Below are positions 14,238 to 14,244 of a stretch of DNA of 14,244 bases, in pieces. Both the position numbers and the translations under genes were made by a program. Origin of the DNA: an uncultured Erysipelotrichaceae bacterium (GTDB lineage: Bacteria > Bacillota_I > Bacilli_A > RFN20 > CAG-826). Every line of letters begins with the position of its first letter. The stretch's first letter is position 1. The notes below the pieces were generated by a model. It searched no databases. It was given only the letters and a program-made list of their open reading frames with translations, and was not told the origin of the DNA. The stretch covers positions 1-14,244 of the forward strand of contig CADAUN010000016.1 in the NCBI GenBank assembly GCA_902791085.1. Direction: 5' to 3'.

Positions 14238-14244
14238 TTTTTCC

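Overview
The window looks like chromosomal DNA of a host-associated, low- to moderate-GC Gram-positive-lineage bacterium (Bacillota, or the Mollicutes/Erysipelotrichia-like part of it). This rests on the class II galactose-1-phosphate uridylyltransferase, the HKD cardiolipin synthase with three N-terminal hydrophobic segments, the small GT4 plus acyltransferase lipid gene pair, rubrerythrin, and tight same-strand packing. Every gene I can support is on the + strand. TGA is a true stop here: two gene junctions use the ATGA stop/start overlap (10301-10304 and 12942-12945), and TGG is used throughout. No species can be named from the sequence alone.

Region 1 (1-1650): an initiator tRNA-fMet with atypical bases, its terminator, then an AT-rich island holding one P-loop ATPase of the AAA_14/DUF4143 type. 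After the ATPase, a 66-bp block (last two tRNA bases, terminator and following sequence) occurs again with 64/66 identity. The ATPase therefore sits between long direct repeats that begin at the tRNA 3' end, and it looks acquired. No integrase or transposase is visible.

Region 2 (1646-3730): promoter, a leader with two abutting hairpins, a GT4 glycosyltransferase and a PlsC-like acyltransferase, closed by a terminator whose loop holds the acyltransferase stop codon. This looks like a membrane glycolipid/phospholipid unit.

Region 3 (3750-4742): a monocistronic rubrerythrin gene with its own promoter and terminator, then a tRNA-Asp/tRNA-Phe pair with promoter, processing-type hairpin and weak terminator.

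Region 4 (4782-6470): an unrecognised helical protein whose promoter lies so close to its ATG that the mRNA should be nearly leaderless, followed by a zinc-dependent phospholipase C-like gene broken by one in-frame TGA after all its metal ligands.

Region 5 (6478-14237): a second promoter placed for a leaderless start drives a dense series: cardiolipin synthase, iron-type alcohol dehydrogenase, galM, galT, galK and rimO. GalM, GalK and GalT together turn beta-galactose into UDP-galactose and glucose-1-phosphate. No galE and no regulator are in the window. I found no CRISPR array, no known defence system and no convincing minus-strand gene.
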